A DNA stretch of 64,000 nt. Source: Palsa-504 sp963769715. GTDB lineage: Bacteria; Actinomycetota; Actinomycetes; Streptosporangiales; Streptosporangiaceae. This document shows, one piece after another, positions 29,914 to 39,737 of the stretch. Positions within the stretch are counted from its first letter, which is position 1. Every line of letters starts with the position of its first letter. The stretch spans positions 162,134 through 226,133 of the forward strand of contig CAVYNE010000005.1 of the NCBI GenBank assembly GCA_963769715.1, read 5' to 3'. A program made the translations under genes and the position numbers. The notes under the pieces were generated by a model. The model was not told the origin of the DNA. It did no database searches and saw nothing but the letters and a program-made list of their open reading frames with translations.

Positions 29914-31251
29914 TCATAGGTAGGCCCGACCCGGATGCCCGGGGATGCGGTAGGCGGGAACAATACAGCGGGATAACACCAGGACAGTGACGCGGTCCGA
30001 GTCCGCGCGCCGGCCACCGCCTGGCGCCCCAGGCTCGGGCTCCGGCCCGGGGCCTGGCGGCCCGCCGCCGTTACCTGGCGGACTACTGGACTGGCGGGGC
30101 GCGGGGTTGGCGATGGCCGCGGCCAGGGAGCTCATGATCAGCCCGATGACCGGGAAGGAGATCAGCATGAGGACATACGCGCCCACGCCGTTGCCGGCAT
30201 AGAGCTCATACCTGTAGGTGGCGACCGCGGTCAGCCGCTGACCGTGGTTGAGCCAGTGCAGCAGCGATGGGGACTTGAGCATCAGCATGGTCGTGCCGGT
30301 GCCGAGAGCGGTGGTGAACAGCGCGGCGGTCCCGTTCGCCAGCACCCCGGCGGCGATGCCCTGGCCGATCCTGACGTTGTGGGGCGGCCTGGCGCCGTCG
30401 GGACCGCGGCACCGCCGCGCGGCCAGCACGGCGGCCGCGGCCGGCCCGCCGATCAGCAGGATCCAGGCCAGCGCCACCAGCGGGTCGGCCGTCGATCCTG
30501 GCAGCCACGGATCGGTGGCCCACTTCTGGAGTCCGAGGGGGTCCACCGCGAACATGACCACGCCGAACAGCAGGCCTCCGGTAACGCCTATGGCCAGCGT
30601 GCTCCGGGTGACCTGGGACCGCCGCGAGGTCAGGAACAAGGTGACGCCCACGTATCCGATGACCAGCAGCATGACCAGGATCTCGCCCTCCCAGGTCGGA
30701 CCCCCGGTCGACTTGCCGGGCACCCCGCCGCAGCCCTGGATGCTGCTCCAGCCCTGGGCGATACAGAAGATGCGCCGGTACGCGGGCTGCGCCGGCGTCA
30801 GGTCGGTGAACACTACGAGGAAGGCGAAGGCCGGCAGCAAGGCCAGGATCGCCGCGCAGCAGAAGACGCGCAGGGACCGGGAGACCCGGCTGGGACTGGC
30901 CTGCCCGAAGAACCGCCGGGCCAGCAGCAGCAGCCCGGCCAGCAGCAGCACCGGGGCGATCGCGTTGAACCGGCCGTCCGCGACGTGGCCGACCCCCGGC
31001 TGCGGCCAGGCCGCCCACGCCGCAAAAGAGGCAGCCACGGCGAACAGCGCCGCGCGGACGAGCCGGCGCGGCAGCAGCGCCTCCCGCGCGAGCACCCAGG
31101 CCCCGCCTGCGCGCCAGGCCAGCCGGGCCAGTCCCGGCGGCACCTCGTGCGCCTCGGCCCAGACCGCCTCGGCCCAGTCCCGCCGCCCGGCGGGCAGCAG
31201 CCACGCCAAAGCACGTGCGACCGCGGCCATCACCCGGGTCAGCTTGCCCAT
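29914..31251 (-). CDS. Multi-pass membrane protein, paralog B
   Basis: A 445-residue protein from ATG 31251 (MGKLTRVMAAVARALAWLLP). It has the same N-terminal motif AVWAEAHEVPPGLARLAWR and seven to nine hydrophobic segments, the loop FCIAQGWSSIQGC with two Cys, and a Pro/Gly-rich tail (PPGPGPEPEPGAPGGGRR). It is the intact counterpart of paralog A and ends 11 nt before PadR A, so the block looks like a tandem duplication. Unlike A and C it has no complete PadR gene directly upstream. Function unknown. Confidence 0.8.
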   Translation of the reverse strand: MGKLTRVMAAVARALAWLLPAGRRDWAEAVWAEAHEVPPGLARLAWRAGGAWVLAREALLPRRLVRAALFAVAASFAAWAAWPQPGVGHVADGRFNAIAPVLLLAGLLLLARRFFGQASPSRVSRSLRVFCCAAILALLPAFAFLVVFTDLTPAQPAYRRIFCIAQGWSSIQGCGGVPGKSTGGPTWEGEILVMLLVIGYVGVTLFLTSRRSQVTRSTLAIGVTGGLLFGVVMFAVDPLGLQKWATDPWLPGSTADPLVALAWILLIGGPAAAAVLAARRCRGPDGARPPHNVRIGQGIAAGVLANGTAALFTTALGTGTTMLMLKSPSLLHWLNHGQRLTAVATYRYELYAGNGVGAYVLMLISFPVIGLIMSSLAAAIANPAPRQSSSPPGNGGGPPGPGPEPEPGAPGGGRRADSDRVTVLVLSRCIVPAYRIPGHPGRAYL

Positions 31252-31312
31252 GGAACCACCCCCCACCGCACCGCGTCCGGCCGCTGCCGGGACGCGGCGC
31301 CACGCGGGCAAC

Positions 31313-31344
31313 TCTACATAGATAGAGGCCGGGCGTCTACATAG
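31313..31344. promoter_or_regulatory. Direct repeat TCTACATAG x2 upstream of paralog B
   Basis: TCTACATAG at 31313-31321 and again at 31336-31344, 23 nt apart (about two helical turns), 62-93 nt upstream of the paralog B start. The start region of the third module (about 49307-49322) has a similar CTCTACTCATATAG, so this may be the binding site of the PadR regulators. Confidence 0.4.
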
Positions 31345-31490
31345 GTTGACTCGATACCACCCACATGGAGAAGAACTGGGAGCCGCCACCGTGGGCGTGG
31401 CCCAGCGCCGGCCCGGTAAAGGCCTGGCGTCAGAGCGGGTACACAGCCTCGATCACGAGACGGCGTACTGAACTGGCCAGATGGTTGGGG

Positions 31491-31561
31491 GATTTATCCG
31501 CGTCCATGTAGCCGAGGTCCCCGGTGTGCAGCCACCCGTCCGCGTCGACGGTCGCCGCCGT
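31491..31561 (-). pseudogene. Scrap of an acyl-CoA synthetase/AMP-dependent ligase
   Basis: The minus strand reads ATVDADGWLHTGDLGYMDAD, the conserved A7/A8 region of ANL-family ligases (the GD-L-Gly-Tyr segment). Nothing recognisable extends beyond it on either side. It lies in the 699-nt gap 31252-31950, which otherwise holds only the direct repeat at 31313 and unassigned high-GC sequence. Confidence 0.6.
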
Positions 31562-31950
31562 GGCCCGGGCGCCTCAGGCCCGCGGGCCGCTCGCCAGGTA
31601 CTCACCGGGCGTGTCCAGGACGCCGAGGACGACGGTATGGGCTTCGTGCGTCAGGCTGTGCCTGGCGCCGGCCGCACGCCGCGGGCTGCCCGGTCTGCTC
31701 GGGCGGCGGAATGTGCCGCCGACGCGAACGGCCGTGACTTGTGAACCCGCAGGTCGGCGCGGGTCTGGTCGGTGCGGGGGGCGGGGAGAATGGGATCCTG
31801 GCCGGTGCCGCCGCGCCGTTCGCCGTCTAGGTCGTGGCCGCCTGGCCCCGGCCCGGGCGGCAGGCACGGAGCGGGTGCGCGGCGCGGCGCGGCCGGTCAC
31901 CGGGTGCTCCGGGTTGCCGGATGCCCGGGCGGCCGGGCTATGATTCCACC

Positions 31951-33261
31951 GTGCTGCTGGCTCGTTTGCTGCGCTGCCGCCCGGGCAGGCTGCTGGCTCG
32001 CCTGCCGCCCCGCTCCCCGGACAGGCGGCCGGGCGCGGCGGGGGCGGCGGCGTGCTTGTGCGCCGCCGCTGTGGTGCTGGCAGGCTGCTACAGCCGGCCC
32101 GGCCGGTAAGCAGACCGGGGACTGGACGAAGCGCGCCGGTCACGGGCTCTGTCCCAGGCGGGCTCCGGCACGTGGCGAGCGGAAAACAGCGGCACGCGGC
32201 ACCGTCTGTACGACGTGGCCTGCCTGAGCGCGCTGCGGTGCGAGGCAGTGGGGCGGCGGGCACCATCGTGTCTACCGCCAACGGCGGCAGGACATGGCGG
32301 CAACAGGCCAATCCGCTACGCGGGTCGTCGACGACGCTGTACCAGATCGCCTGCGTCGCGCCGAGTTCCTGCTATGTCATCGCGCGGCCGGACATCATCC
32401 TCGTGACGCACAACGGCGGCGCCGCCTGGAGCCGCCATGTCCTCCCCGTCGGTGTGTCCGGCACGAACCTGACCGACAAGCGTGCCTCACCGCCTACACC
32501 CCCGGGCTCATCGGGCGGTACGCGCTGTGCCGCCTGGGCCTGCTGGACATCGCCTGCGTGAGCGCCCGCGTCTGCTACGCGGTCTCCACCGCGCCGCAGG
32601 CGTACGCCGCCATCCCGGTACCGCGCAAGCCGCATGCGCCGCCGAGCTCGATCTGGCTGACCCGCGACGGGGGAACGAGCTGGACCCGGCAGTCCGTCCC
32701 GGCGGGGGTGGCCTGCAACGGTGACTGCGCCCCCGGGCTCCTCTATCCCTATCCGCTGGAGTGGGTCACCTGCCTGAGCAGCGGGCTGTGCCGGGCAGGC
32801 GGCGGGCACCTCCTCGGCTGCGGGCACTGTGGGTTCGCCAGGCCGTCCTTGTGACGCACGGTCCGGGCAGGCCCTGGGCATGCGCGCAGTCCGCAGCCAC
32901 ATGCACCGGCCGGCACCCGACACGGCCGACTGCCCCGCCAGCACCCGCTGCTACGGCATCGACAGCACCAACCCATTCAACGAACCCGACATCTTCGTGT
33001 ACCGGTCGGCCGATGGCGGAGCCAGCTGGCAGCAGGCCGGGCCGAACTGGGCACGCAGCGTGCTCAACGACATCGCCTGTCCCGCCGCGCTGACCTGCTA
33101 CCTGGCTGGAACCCATGGAACGATCGCCCGGATCACGAACGGGACCACCTTGCCGCGCAGCGCACCCCGACTGCCCGCGACCTATACGGCATCGGCTGCG
33201 CCGAGCCCGTGCCACCTGCTACGCCGTGGGAGACAGCGGCACCATCCTCGCCCTCCGCTGA
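31951..33261 (+). pseudogene. Secreted beta-propeller (BNR/Ycf48-like) lipoprotein, several frameshifts
   Basis: It begins at GTG 31951 with a basic, then hydrophobic, signal and lipobox VVLAGC. Blades then occur in shifting frames: GTIVSTANGGRTWRQQANPL, IILVTHNGGAAWSRH, SIWLTRDGGTSWTRQSVPAG, VYRSADGGASWQQAG, and a closing AVGDSGTILALR with TGA at 33261. Each blade has the Asp-box-like S-x-D/N-G-G-x-x-W pattern and a paired IAC...CYxxG motif. At least five shifts. An intact version would be an extracytoplasmic binding or assembly protein. The ligand is unknown. Confidence 0.65.
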
Positions 33262-33278
33262 TCCGCTGAGCTGGAGTG

Positions 33279-33872
33279 TTACGGGGCGGCCAAGCCGTCG
33301 AGCGTGGCCTGGAACGCCAGGGACCAGCGGCGGTCCGCGGACGCCTGCGATGTCGCGAGCCAGCCCGCGGTCTCCTGGGCGGCCAGGCCCTGGGCGAGCC
33401 CGAGCAGGACGTGGGCGATATCGGTCTCGTCGCCGGCCAGGACTCCGGCGTCGAGACAGCGCCTGACGTGCCCGGTGATGAACCGCCGGACCGAACCGGT
33501 GGCGGCGGCGTCGTCGGGTCCGGGATCGAAATCGCCGAACGGGCGGGAGTACATCACCTGTGTCAGCACCGGATTCTCACGGACGAAGGCGCGGAACACC
33601 TCGAACAGGCGAACCAGGTCGGCTCGTGGATCGTCGGTGTCTTCGAGTTCGTCGAACCGGCGCCGCAGCTGACGAAACCCCTCGAAGAAGATCTCCCGGA
33701 CGAGCCCGGCCTTGTCGCCGAAGAGCTCGTAGACGGCCGGGACGGAGGTAGCCGCTCCCTGCGCGACCTTCCGGGTGGTGAACCCGCCGAACCCTTCGTC
33801 GGCCAGCATGCTCACCGCGACTTGCAGGACCCGGTCCCGCAGTTCCGGTGTCCGCTGTTTCGCCCTCGGCAC
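33279..33872 (-). CDS. TetR-family transcriptional regulator
   Basis: A 197-residue regulator. The N-terminal helix-turn-helix is LQVAVSMLADEGFGGFTTRK followed by VAQGAATSVPAVYELFGDKA. An all-helical ligand/dimer domain follows (PVLTQVMYSRPFGDFD, LLGLAQGLAAQE). ATG 33872 lies 14 nt from a CGGAACGCCGTTCCG palindrome, and a related box lies ahead of the enoyl-CoA hydratase gene transcribed just upstream on the same strand. Autoregulation and control of fatty-acid or acyl-CoA metabolism are likely. The ligand is not known. Confidence 0.9.
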   Translation of the reverse strand: MPRAKQRTPELRDRVLQVAVSMLADEGFGGFTTRKVAQGAATSVPAVYELFGDKAGLVREIFFEGFRQLRRRFDELEDTDDPRADLVRLFEVFRAFVRENPVLTQVMYSRPFGDFDPGPDDAAATGSVRRFITGHVRRCLDAGVLAGDETDIAHVLLGLAQGLAAQETAGWLATSQASADRRWSLAFQATLDGLAAP

Positions 33873-33885
33873 GAGCGGAGCTTAT

Positions 33886-33900
33886 CGGAACGCCGTTCCG
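33886..33900. promoter_or_regulatory. TetR operator candidate at its own gene
   Basis: CGGAACGCCGTTCCG is a perfect 6-bp inverted repeat around GCC, 14 nt upstream of the tetR start. It matches 12 of 15 positions of the box at 34778-34792. Confidence 0.6.
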
Positions 33901-33922
33901 TTCTCCGCCGCCGGCGGCGGTG

Positions 33923-34623
33923 TCACACCCGGGCCAGGAATTCGGCGTAGTCGGCGTCGATCGCTGCCCGGAGCGCGTTCAGCGTGGGCTGCCTGGCGCG
34001 CAGTTTGGTCGCCAGGTGGGCATCCAGGTTCAGGGTGGCCGCCGCCGCCGCGGCGCCGCGGGCCACGTCGTGAAGGTCCGCCGCACTGACCACGCGGTCC
34101 AGGAAGCCGGCCTCGACGGCGTGGTCCGGCGAGAAGGGCTCGGCGAGCGTCGCCGCCCGGTTGAAGTGCGCCGGCGCCAGGCGCTGACGGAGAATCTCGA
34201 CCGCGGCGCGCGGCATCGTGAGCCCGATCGCCACCTCGTTCGCGGCGATCTTGTAGGGGCCGGCCGCGCCCACCCGGTAGTCACCGGACAGCAGGATGAA
34301 GACGCCCATGGCCACCGCATGGCCAGTGCACGCGATCACCACCGGCGTCGGGAACGAGAGCAGCCGCTCGGCCAGAGTCGAACCCCGCCCGTAGCATCGC
34401 GACCGACGCGGCGCCGCCGGCGTTGAGCACCGGCAGGTCGAACCCGGCGGAGAAGACGCCGGGCCGGCCAGCGAGCAGGACCACCGCCCGGTCGGCCATC
34501 GCCCGATCGAGGGCGGCGTCCAGTTCGCCGAGCATCGGCCGAGGACAGCACGTTCACCTTGCCGTCGTCCAGGGTGATCGTGGCGATCGAGTCCTTGAGC
34601 TGATAGCTGACCGCTGTTGGCAT
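33923..34623 (-). pseudogene. Enoyl-CoA hydratase/isomerase (crotonase family), two frameshifts
   Basis: About 232 residues from ATG 34623: SYQLKDSIATITLDDGKVNVL, MLGELDAALDRA, the oxyanion-hole segment GRPGVFSAGFDLPVL, the second backbone NH in GHAVAMGVFILLSGDYRV, and tail KLRARQPTLNALRAAIDADYAEF. Single-base insertions near 34545 and 34375 break the frame. Removing them restores a full crotonase. The usual catalytic Glu pair is not obvious (AANEVAIGLTMP carries the N-E-V region), so the exact reaction is uncertain. It precedes tetR by 50 nt. Confidence 0.82.
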
Positions 34624-34634
34624 GACGGCTCCCG

Positions 34635-34748
34635 TTTGTCCCGGCTCGGGTTGGTCCCGGCTCGGGTTGGTCCCGGCTCGGGTTGGTCCGGCTCGGGTTG
34701 GTCCCGGCTCGGGTTGGTCCCGGCTTGAGGTTTTGTCCCGGCTGAGGC
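34635..34748. repeat. 16-bp tandem repeat array upstream of the hydratase gene
   Basis: Seven consecutive copies of TTGGTCCCGGCTCGGG. One is 15 bp, and the last two diverge (CTTGAGG, CTGAGG endings). The array ends 11 nt before the ATG 34623, between the gene and its candidate operator. The surrounding 387-nt gap to 35011 holds this array, the operator at 34778-34808 and a GGCTTAGG-repeat-rich tract around 34855-34900. Confidence 0.9.
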
Positions 34749-34777
34749 TCATCTCGCACCGATGGGCCCAGTTTAAT

Positions 34778-34808
34778 CGGAACAACGTTACGAAATCAAG
34801 TTCCGATT
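34778..34808. promoter_or_regulatory. TetR operator candidate upstream of the hydratase
   Basis: CGGAACAACGTTACG (34778-34792) resembles the box at tetR (12 of 15). In addition TAATCGGAAC (34774-34783) is perfectly repeated inverted as GTTCCGATTA ending near 34809. Two overlapping dyads suggest cooperative binding. Confidence 0.55.
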
Positions 34809-35010
34809 AGACGGCGATCCTGTGCGGAGTTCGCGTAGATCCCCTGACCTGGGCTAAGACGGCTTAGGCCGACGGCGCCCTGGCTTAGGCGGGCTTAGGT
34901 CTTTGGTGGCGCGGAAGATAAGGCATTCGCCCGATGCGGGGGGTGGGGCCTTACGGCGAATCTTGAGGATGTGGGGAGCCAGACGAGGTTCCCCGGGCCG
35001 AGGAGGAACC

Positions 35011-35250
35011 ATGCATCCCGAGATTCTCCGTGAACTGACCGCCCAGCGCGGCCGCGAGATGCGGGCGCGGGCGCACCAGGGCGTGCTCGCCCGGATGGCG
35101 ATCCGGGCCCGCCGTCGCGGGCGCTCCCGGCCGGACGAGGCCGACAGGTTCGTCCTGCCCGTCATCCCCGACTACGTGGACGGGTCGTTCCGCACCGGGC
35201 CGGCCGAGGAGGAGGCGGGCCGGACGCCCGCCACCCATCACGCCGCCTGA
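35011..35250 (+). CDS. Small basic hypothetical protein
   Basis: A 79-residue protein from ATG 35011 with AGGAGGA 3 nt upstream. It begins MHPEILRELTAQRGREMRA, continues with a very Arg-rich helix (VLARMAIRARRRGRSR), then an acidic tail EEEAGRTP. It is directly followed, after 7 nt, by the large LuxR-family regulator, so they are likely one operon. Short Arg-rich proteins starting MHPE(I/L)...RA...R are common in actinomycetes, without known function. Confidence 0.65.
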   Translation: MHPEILRELTAQRGREMRARAHQGVLARMAIRARRRGRSRPDEADRFVLPVIPDYVDGSFRTGPAEEEAGRTPATHHAA

Positions 35251-35257
35251 GGCGACC

Positions 35258-38200
35258 ATGGACGTCCCATCCGCCGGCGACCTTTCCGGAATGTCAGACC
35301 CTCGTGGGATGCTGACTGCAGAGATGAGCGGGCGAGCGTCCAGTCCCGTCCTGGTCGGGCGGGACGAGCAGATGGCCGCCCTGGATGCCGCTTTTGCCAG
35401 CGTGCGCCAGGGCGGTCCGTCTGCCGTGCTGCTGGGCGGGGAAGCGGGCGTCGGCAAGTCCAGGCTGGTCAGCGAGTTCGCCCGCACCGCAGGGGCGGCG
35501 GGCGCCCGGGTACTGGCCGGCGGCTGCCTGGAACTGGGCACCGACGGGCTGCCGTTCGCCCCGTTCACTGCTGTGCTACGGGACCTGGTACACGAGATGG
35601 GCGCGGACGCGGTGGCCGCGATGCTGCCCGGCCGGACCACGCGGGGGCTGGCCCGGCTGCTGCCCGAGCTCGGCGAGCCGGATACCAGCGGCGATCCCGC
35701 CGAGGCCCGGGCGCGGCTGTTCGAGGAGGTGCTCCGCGCGCTTGAGTACCTGACCAGGCATTCGCCGGTGGTCCTGGTGATCGAGGACGCGCACTGGGCC
35801 GACCGGTCGAGCCGGGATCTGCTGACGTTCCTGATCGGCAACCAGCGGGCCCTCAGCGGGCTGCTCATCGTCGTCACGTTCCGCTCCGACGAACTGCACC
35901 GCACTCATCCGCTGCGCCCGCTGCTGGCCTCGCTGGACCGGATCGCCTGGGTGGAGCGGATCGAACTGCCCCGGCTGACCAGGTACGACACCGGTGAGCT
36001 GATCGTCGGCATCCTCGGCCACCAGCCGGCCAGCAACCTGACCGACGCGCTGTACCACCGTTCGGAGGGCAACCCGCTGTTTGTCGAGGCCCTGCTCTGC
36101 TGTGACGGGGAGCTGAGCCCGGAGCTGCCGGAATCCCTTCGCGACCTGCTGCTCGACAGCGTGCGCAGGCTGCCCGAGGACACCCAGGAGGTGCTGCGGG
36201 TCGCCAGCGCCGGCGGCGAGACGACCGGGCACGCGCTGCTCGGAACCGTGACCGGCCTGGATGACGCGGCGCTGATTCGCGCGGTACGGCCCGCGGTGAT
36301 CGCCAACGTGCTGCACGCGCGGGGCGACGGCTACGCGTTCCGGCACGAGCTGATCCGCGAGGCGGTGCACGAGGACCTGCTGCCCGGTGAGCACGGACGG
36401 CTGCACAGCCGTTTCGCCGAGGCCATCGACGCCGACCCCACGCTGGTTCCTCCCGGCCGGGCCGCCATCGAGATGGCTCATCACTGGCACTCGGCACACG
36501 ACTCCGCCTGGGCGCTGATCGCCGCCTGGCAGGCGGCGGCGCAGGCGGGCCGGGCGGTCGCGGCCGCCGAGCGGCTTTCGCTGCTGGCCCGCGTGCTCGA
36601 ACTGTGGGATCAGGTGCCGGACGCCGCCGAGCGGATCGGCGCGGATCACACCCAGGTCCTGGAGGAGGCCATCGCCGCGGCCCACGACGCCGGAGAGTTC
36701 GAACGCGGGATCGCGCTGGCCACCTCGGCCCTGCGGGAGCTAGATCCCGCCACCGAGCCGGTACGGGTCGCGAAGCTGCTCGGGGACCGCGGCAACTTCA
36801 AGACGAAGCTCGGCCGCAAGGACTACGCCCGGGACCTGGAAGAAGCCCTGGATTACGTGCCCGCCGACGTGTCGCCGGCCACCCGGGTGGACATCCTGCT
36901 CGCGCTGGCCCACTGCCCGCCCAAGGTGACCAACGAGCGGTCCTACGCCGAGGAGGCGCTGGCGCTCGCCCGGCAGGCCGGCGACGAGGCGAAAGAGGCG
37001 AACGCACTGCTGACGCTGGCCATGTTCAACGCCGACCCCGGCCAGCAGGCGCCCTCGGACAGCGGTCCCCTCGACCTGATCGCGCAGGCCCGCGCCATGG
37101 CCGAGCGCAGAGGCGCCGACGAGGTGCTGCTGAACGCGGCGGTCAACGAGTCCCACCTGCTCGAGGGGGCCGGGGAGCACGAACGCGCCGCCGAGGCGGC
37201 CCGCCGCGCCACCGTGAGCGCGGACCCCCAGCTGCTCTCCCGCACCTCGGGCAGCGTGCTCGCGATCAACCAGGCCGAGCCGCTGTACGCGCTGGGCCGC
37301 TGGGACGAGGCCCTGAAGATAACCAGCGGGGCCATGGACCTCTACCTCTCCCCCGGGCCGATGCACCGGGCGTTGCTGCAGGTCATCACCGGCTCCATCA
37401 CCCTGGCCCGGGGCGATCGGGCCGCGGCGGCCCGGGCGGTGCTGACGGCCCGCGACGCGCTGCGCTCGGCGCGCTACGAGGACCAGCACCAGCTTCCGCT
37501 GGCCCGGCTGGAGATCCTGTTCGCGCTCGGTAAAGACGGCCCGGCCGCGGCGCTCGCGGCCGCGGCGGGGATCATGGACCGCTTCGAGCTGTCCGGCAGC
37601 AGCCCGAGGTACGCCTGGCCCGTCGTGGCCGCCGGGGCCAGCGCCGTGCTGGCCGCCGCGGTGCCGGGCTGGCCGGGGTGGCGCACGACGAGCGGCTCCG
37701 CGACGAGGCGGCCGCCCTGGCCGAACGGCTGCGGACGGTCGCGGAGAAACTAGCGACGTTCGGCCCGGCCCAGCGTGCCTTCCAGCTGACCTTTGCCGCG
37801 GCCGACGCGCACGGGGCCCGCCTGCTCGCCGCCCTCCCCGACGCCGCCGTCGGCGCCGGCCAGGCGGGCGGCGCCGGCCGGCGAGTGGTGGGCGGCTACG
37901 GCGAGCCCGGGGAACTGGTCAGCGCCTGGGACGCCGCCGCCGCCGCGTGGGCGGGCCTCGGCGAGCCTTATCCGCTCGGCCAGACGTTGCTGCACGCGGC
38001 CGAGACCGCGCTGGCCTGCGGCGACCGCGACGGCGCGGCGGAACGGCTGCGGCGCGCGGCCCCGCTGGCCGACGAACTGGGCGCGCACCCGCTTGCCGAG
38101 CAGATCGCGATCCTCGCCCGGCGCGCCAGGATCCGGCTGACCGGCGACGACGCGGCCGAGGGTCAGGGGCCCGGCGACCCGGGGGCCGAGCTCGGCCTCA

Positions 38201-38400
38201 CCGAACGCGAACTCGAGGTGCTCCGCCTGGTCGCGGCCGGGCGCAGCAACCGGGAGATAGCCGCCGAGCTGTTCATCTCGCCCAAGACGGCCAGCGTCCA
38301 CGTGTCCAACATCCTCGGCAAGCTGAGCGTCGCCAGCCGCGGCGAGGCCGCCGCCAGGGCGCACACCCTCCGCCTCTTCGACCCCGCCAGCACCAGCTAG
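35258..38400 (+). pseudogene. Large ATP-binding LuxR-family (LAL/MalT-like) regulator, one frameshift
   Basis: About 1047 residues. The N-terminal AAA/STAND ATPase has Walker A GGEAGVGKSRLVSEF and Walker B VVLVIEDAHWAD. A helical repeat region of about 500 residues follows (LEEALDYVPADVSPATRVDI and similar). The C-terminal LuxR helix-turn-helix is LTERELEVLRLVAAGRSNRE, then IAAELFISPKTASVHVSNIL. The N-terminal 800 residues and the DNA-binding end are in different frames, joined near 37670 by a 1-nt indel (AVPG then AGVAHDERLRDEAA). ATG 35258 assumed. Such regulators usually switch on nearby metabolic genes. Target unknown. Confidence 0.88.
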
Positions 38401-38439
38401 CCGCCTGCTGGCTCCATGCCGACCATGATCGTGGGCCGC

Positions 38440-39426
38440 TACTGCCCGGGGCCGCTCGGGTGCCCCGCGGAGGCGGGTGGGCCACGGCGCGCCGTGGGCT
38501 AGCAGTTCCTCCAGCGATGCCACCGGGGTGGGCGTGGCCTTCCAGGAGGCGTCGATGTACCAGCGGTCGCGCGACGGGCCGGACGGGTGCGGGCAGCGGG
38601 TGATGTCGTAGCGGACGGCGCCGGTGGACGCCTGTGCCGCGACCTCGTCGCCCCGGTAGCCGAACTCGACCGTGCCCGAGAGCCGGTAGCGGCCGTGCGG
38701 CTGGTTCGCCAGGCGGGCGAGCGGGGCGGGCAGCTTGACCTCCAGCCGCCGGGTATCGGGGTTCCAGCGGATCGTCTCGTTGCCCCAGGCCTTGTCCTTC
38801 TCCCCGTCCGCGGTCAGGAACAGCCGGGACGATTCCCATTCCCGGCGCCACTGGCTCTCGGTGAGCCCGGCGCCGCCGAGGTTGTTCCTCTTGCGCAGCA
38901 AGGCTTTCCCGCCGCGGGCCACCGACACGACGCCACTATCCAACTGCCGCTGCACCTGGCCGAGCCGGGCCTTCAGCGCCTGGAGGCGGATCGTCTTGGA
39001 GTGCCGTTCGGCGGTGGTCGCGTAACCGCGGGCCTTGCCTGCCTTCCCGCCGACCGGGACCGCCAGCCGCGCCTCGATACTGCGGATGCGGGCCGTCAGG
39101 CTGGACCGCCCGGCCCGCAGGTTCTGCCCGGCCAGCCGGTACTGGTCCTCGCTGGTGCGGGTGATCGCCCCGGCCCACCGGGATGACGAGGCCGCGGTCA
39201 GCGCCCGCTTCCGCACCGCCCGGGACCGCGCCCGGCCCTGCGCGTCCAGCCGCCCCTCCGCGCACCGGGAGGCCAGGTCGCGCCCGGCCAGCGACCCCAG
39301 GTGCGCGCCCACCGCCTGCAGCACCGCCTCGTCCCCCGGCGACAGGCGCAGCCGGGTCCGCACCCGCGCGCCTGCCGGGGCGGCCGCCACGAACGGCACG
39401 GCAACCGGGCGCAGGGAACCAGTCAC
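38440..39426 (-). pseudogene. TnpB-related protein (IS200/IS605-type), N-terminal half only
   Basis: Starts at GTG 39426. The sequence has the N-terminal features of actinobacterial TnpB-related proteins: LSPGDEAVLQAVGAHLGSLA, AGAITRTSEDQYRLAGQNLR, GLTESQWRREWESSRLFLTA, and the beta-rich VKLPAPLARLANQPHGRYRL and DRWYIDASWK segments. Homology ends near 38490 (SLEELLAHG). The RuvC nuclease domain with D-E-D residues and the zinc-finger Cys are absent. The frame then merely continues antisense through the LuxR gene to 37750. Not catalytically competent. Confidence 0.72.
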
Positions 39427-39737
39427 GAGCCCGCCAACCCTGCCCCCCGGGGTGGCCCGCGGGCGGAGCGGGCGCCAGCAGCCGGCCGGTGACCGGCCAG
39501 CTCGTTATGTTGGCCCGGCACCGGCCTAGCGCCGCAGGTCGCCGCGGCGCCGTCGGCGGCGCCCGGACTCGCATCGCGCCTCCCACCGCGGCGCGAGTTC
39601 GGTGACAAGCTCGCCAAGGTATCCCGTGACAGCCCGCAGAAGGCGGAATGGGACATGGCCGCGCGGGCACTGGCCAAGGCTCGCACCCCGGCTACCTAGC
39701 CGGCCGCCAGCACGTCACCGCCTGCGTGAAGACGCGG
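39427..39737. other. Gap with a possible C-terminal gene scrap
   Basis: On the plus strand about 39540-39698 reads REFGDKLAKVSRDSPQKAEW and then MAARALAKARTPAT with TAG at 39696-39698. It looks like the end of a helical protein, without start or recognisable family. The rest is unassigned high-GC sequence. Confidence 0.35.

Noticed and set aside
34635..34748. Tandem 16-bp units as a CRISPR array
   Set aside because: Units are contiguous with no spacers and there are no cas genes.
37750..38440. C-terminal continuation of the TnpB-like frame
   Set aside because: It is antisense to the LuxR helix-turn-helix region, and homology to TnpB ends near 38490.
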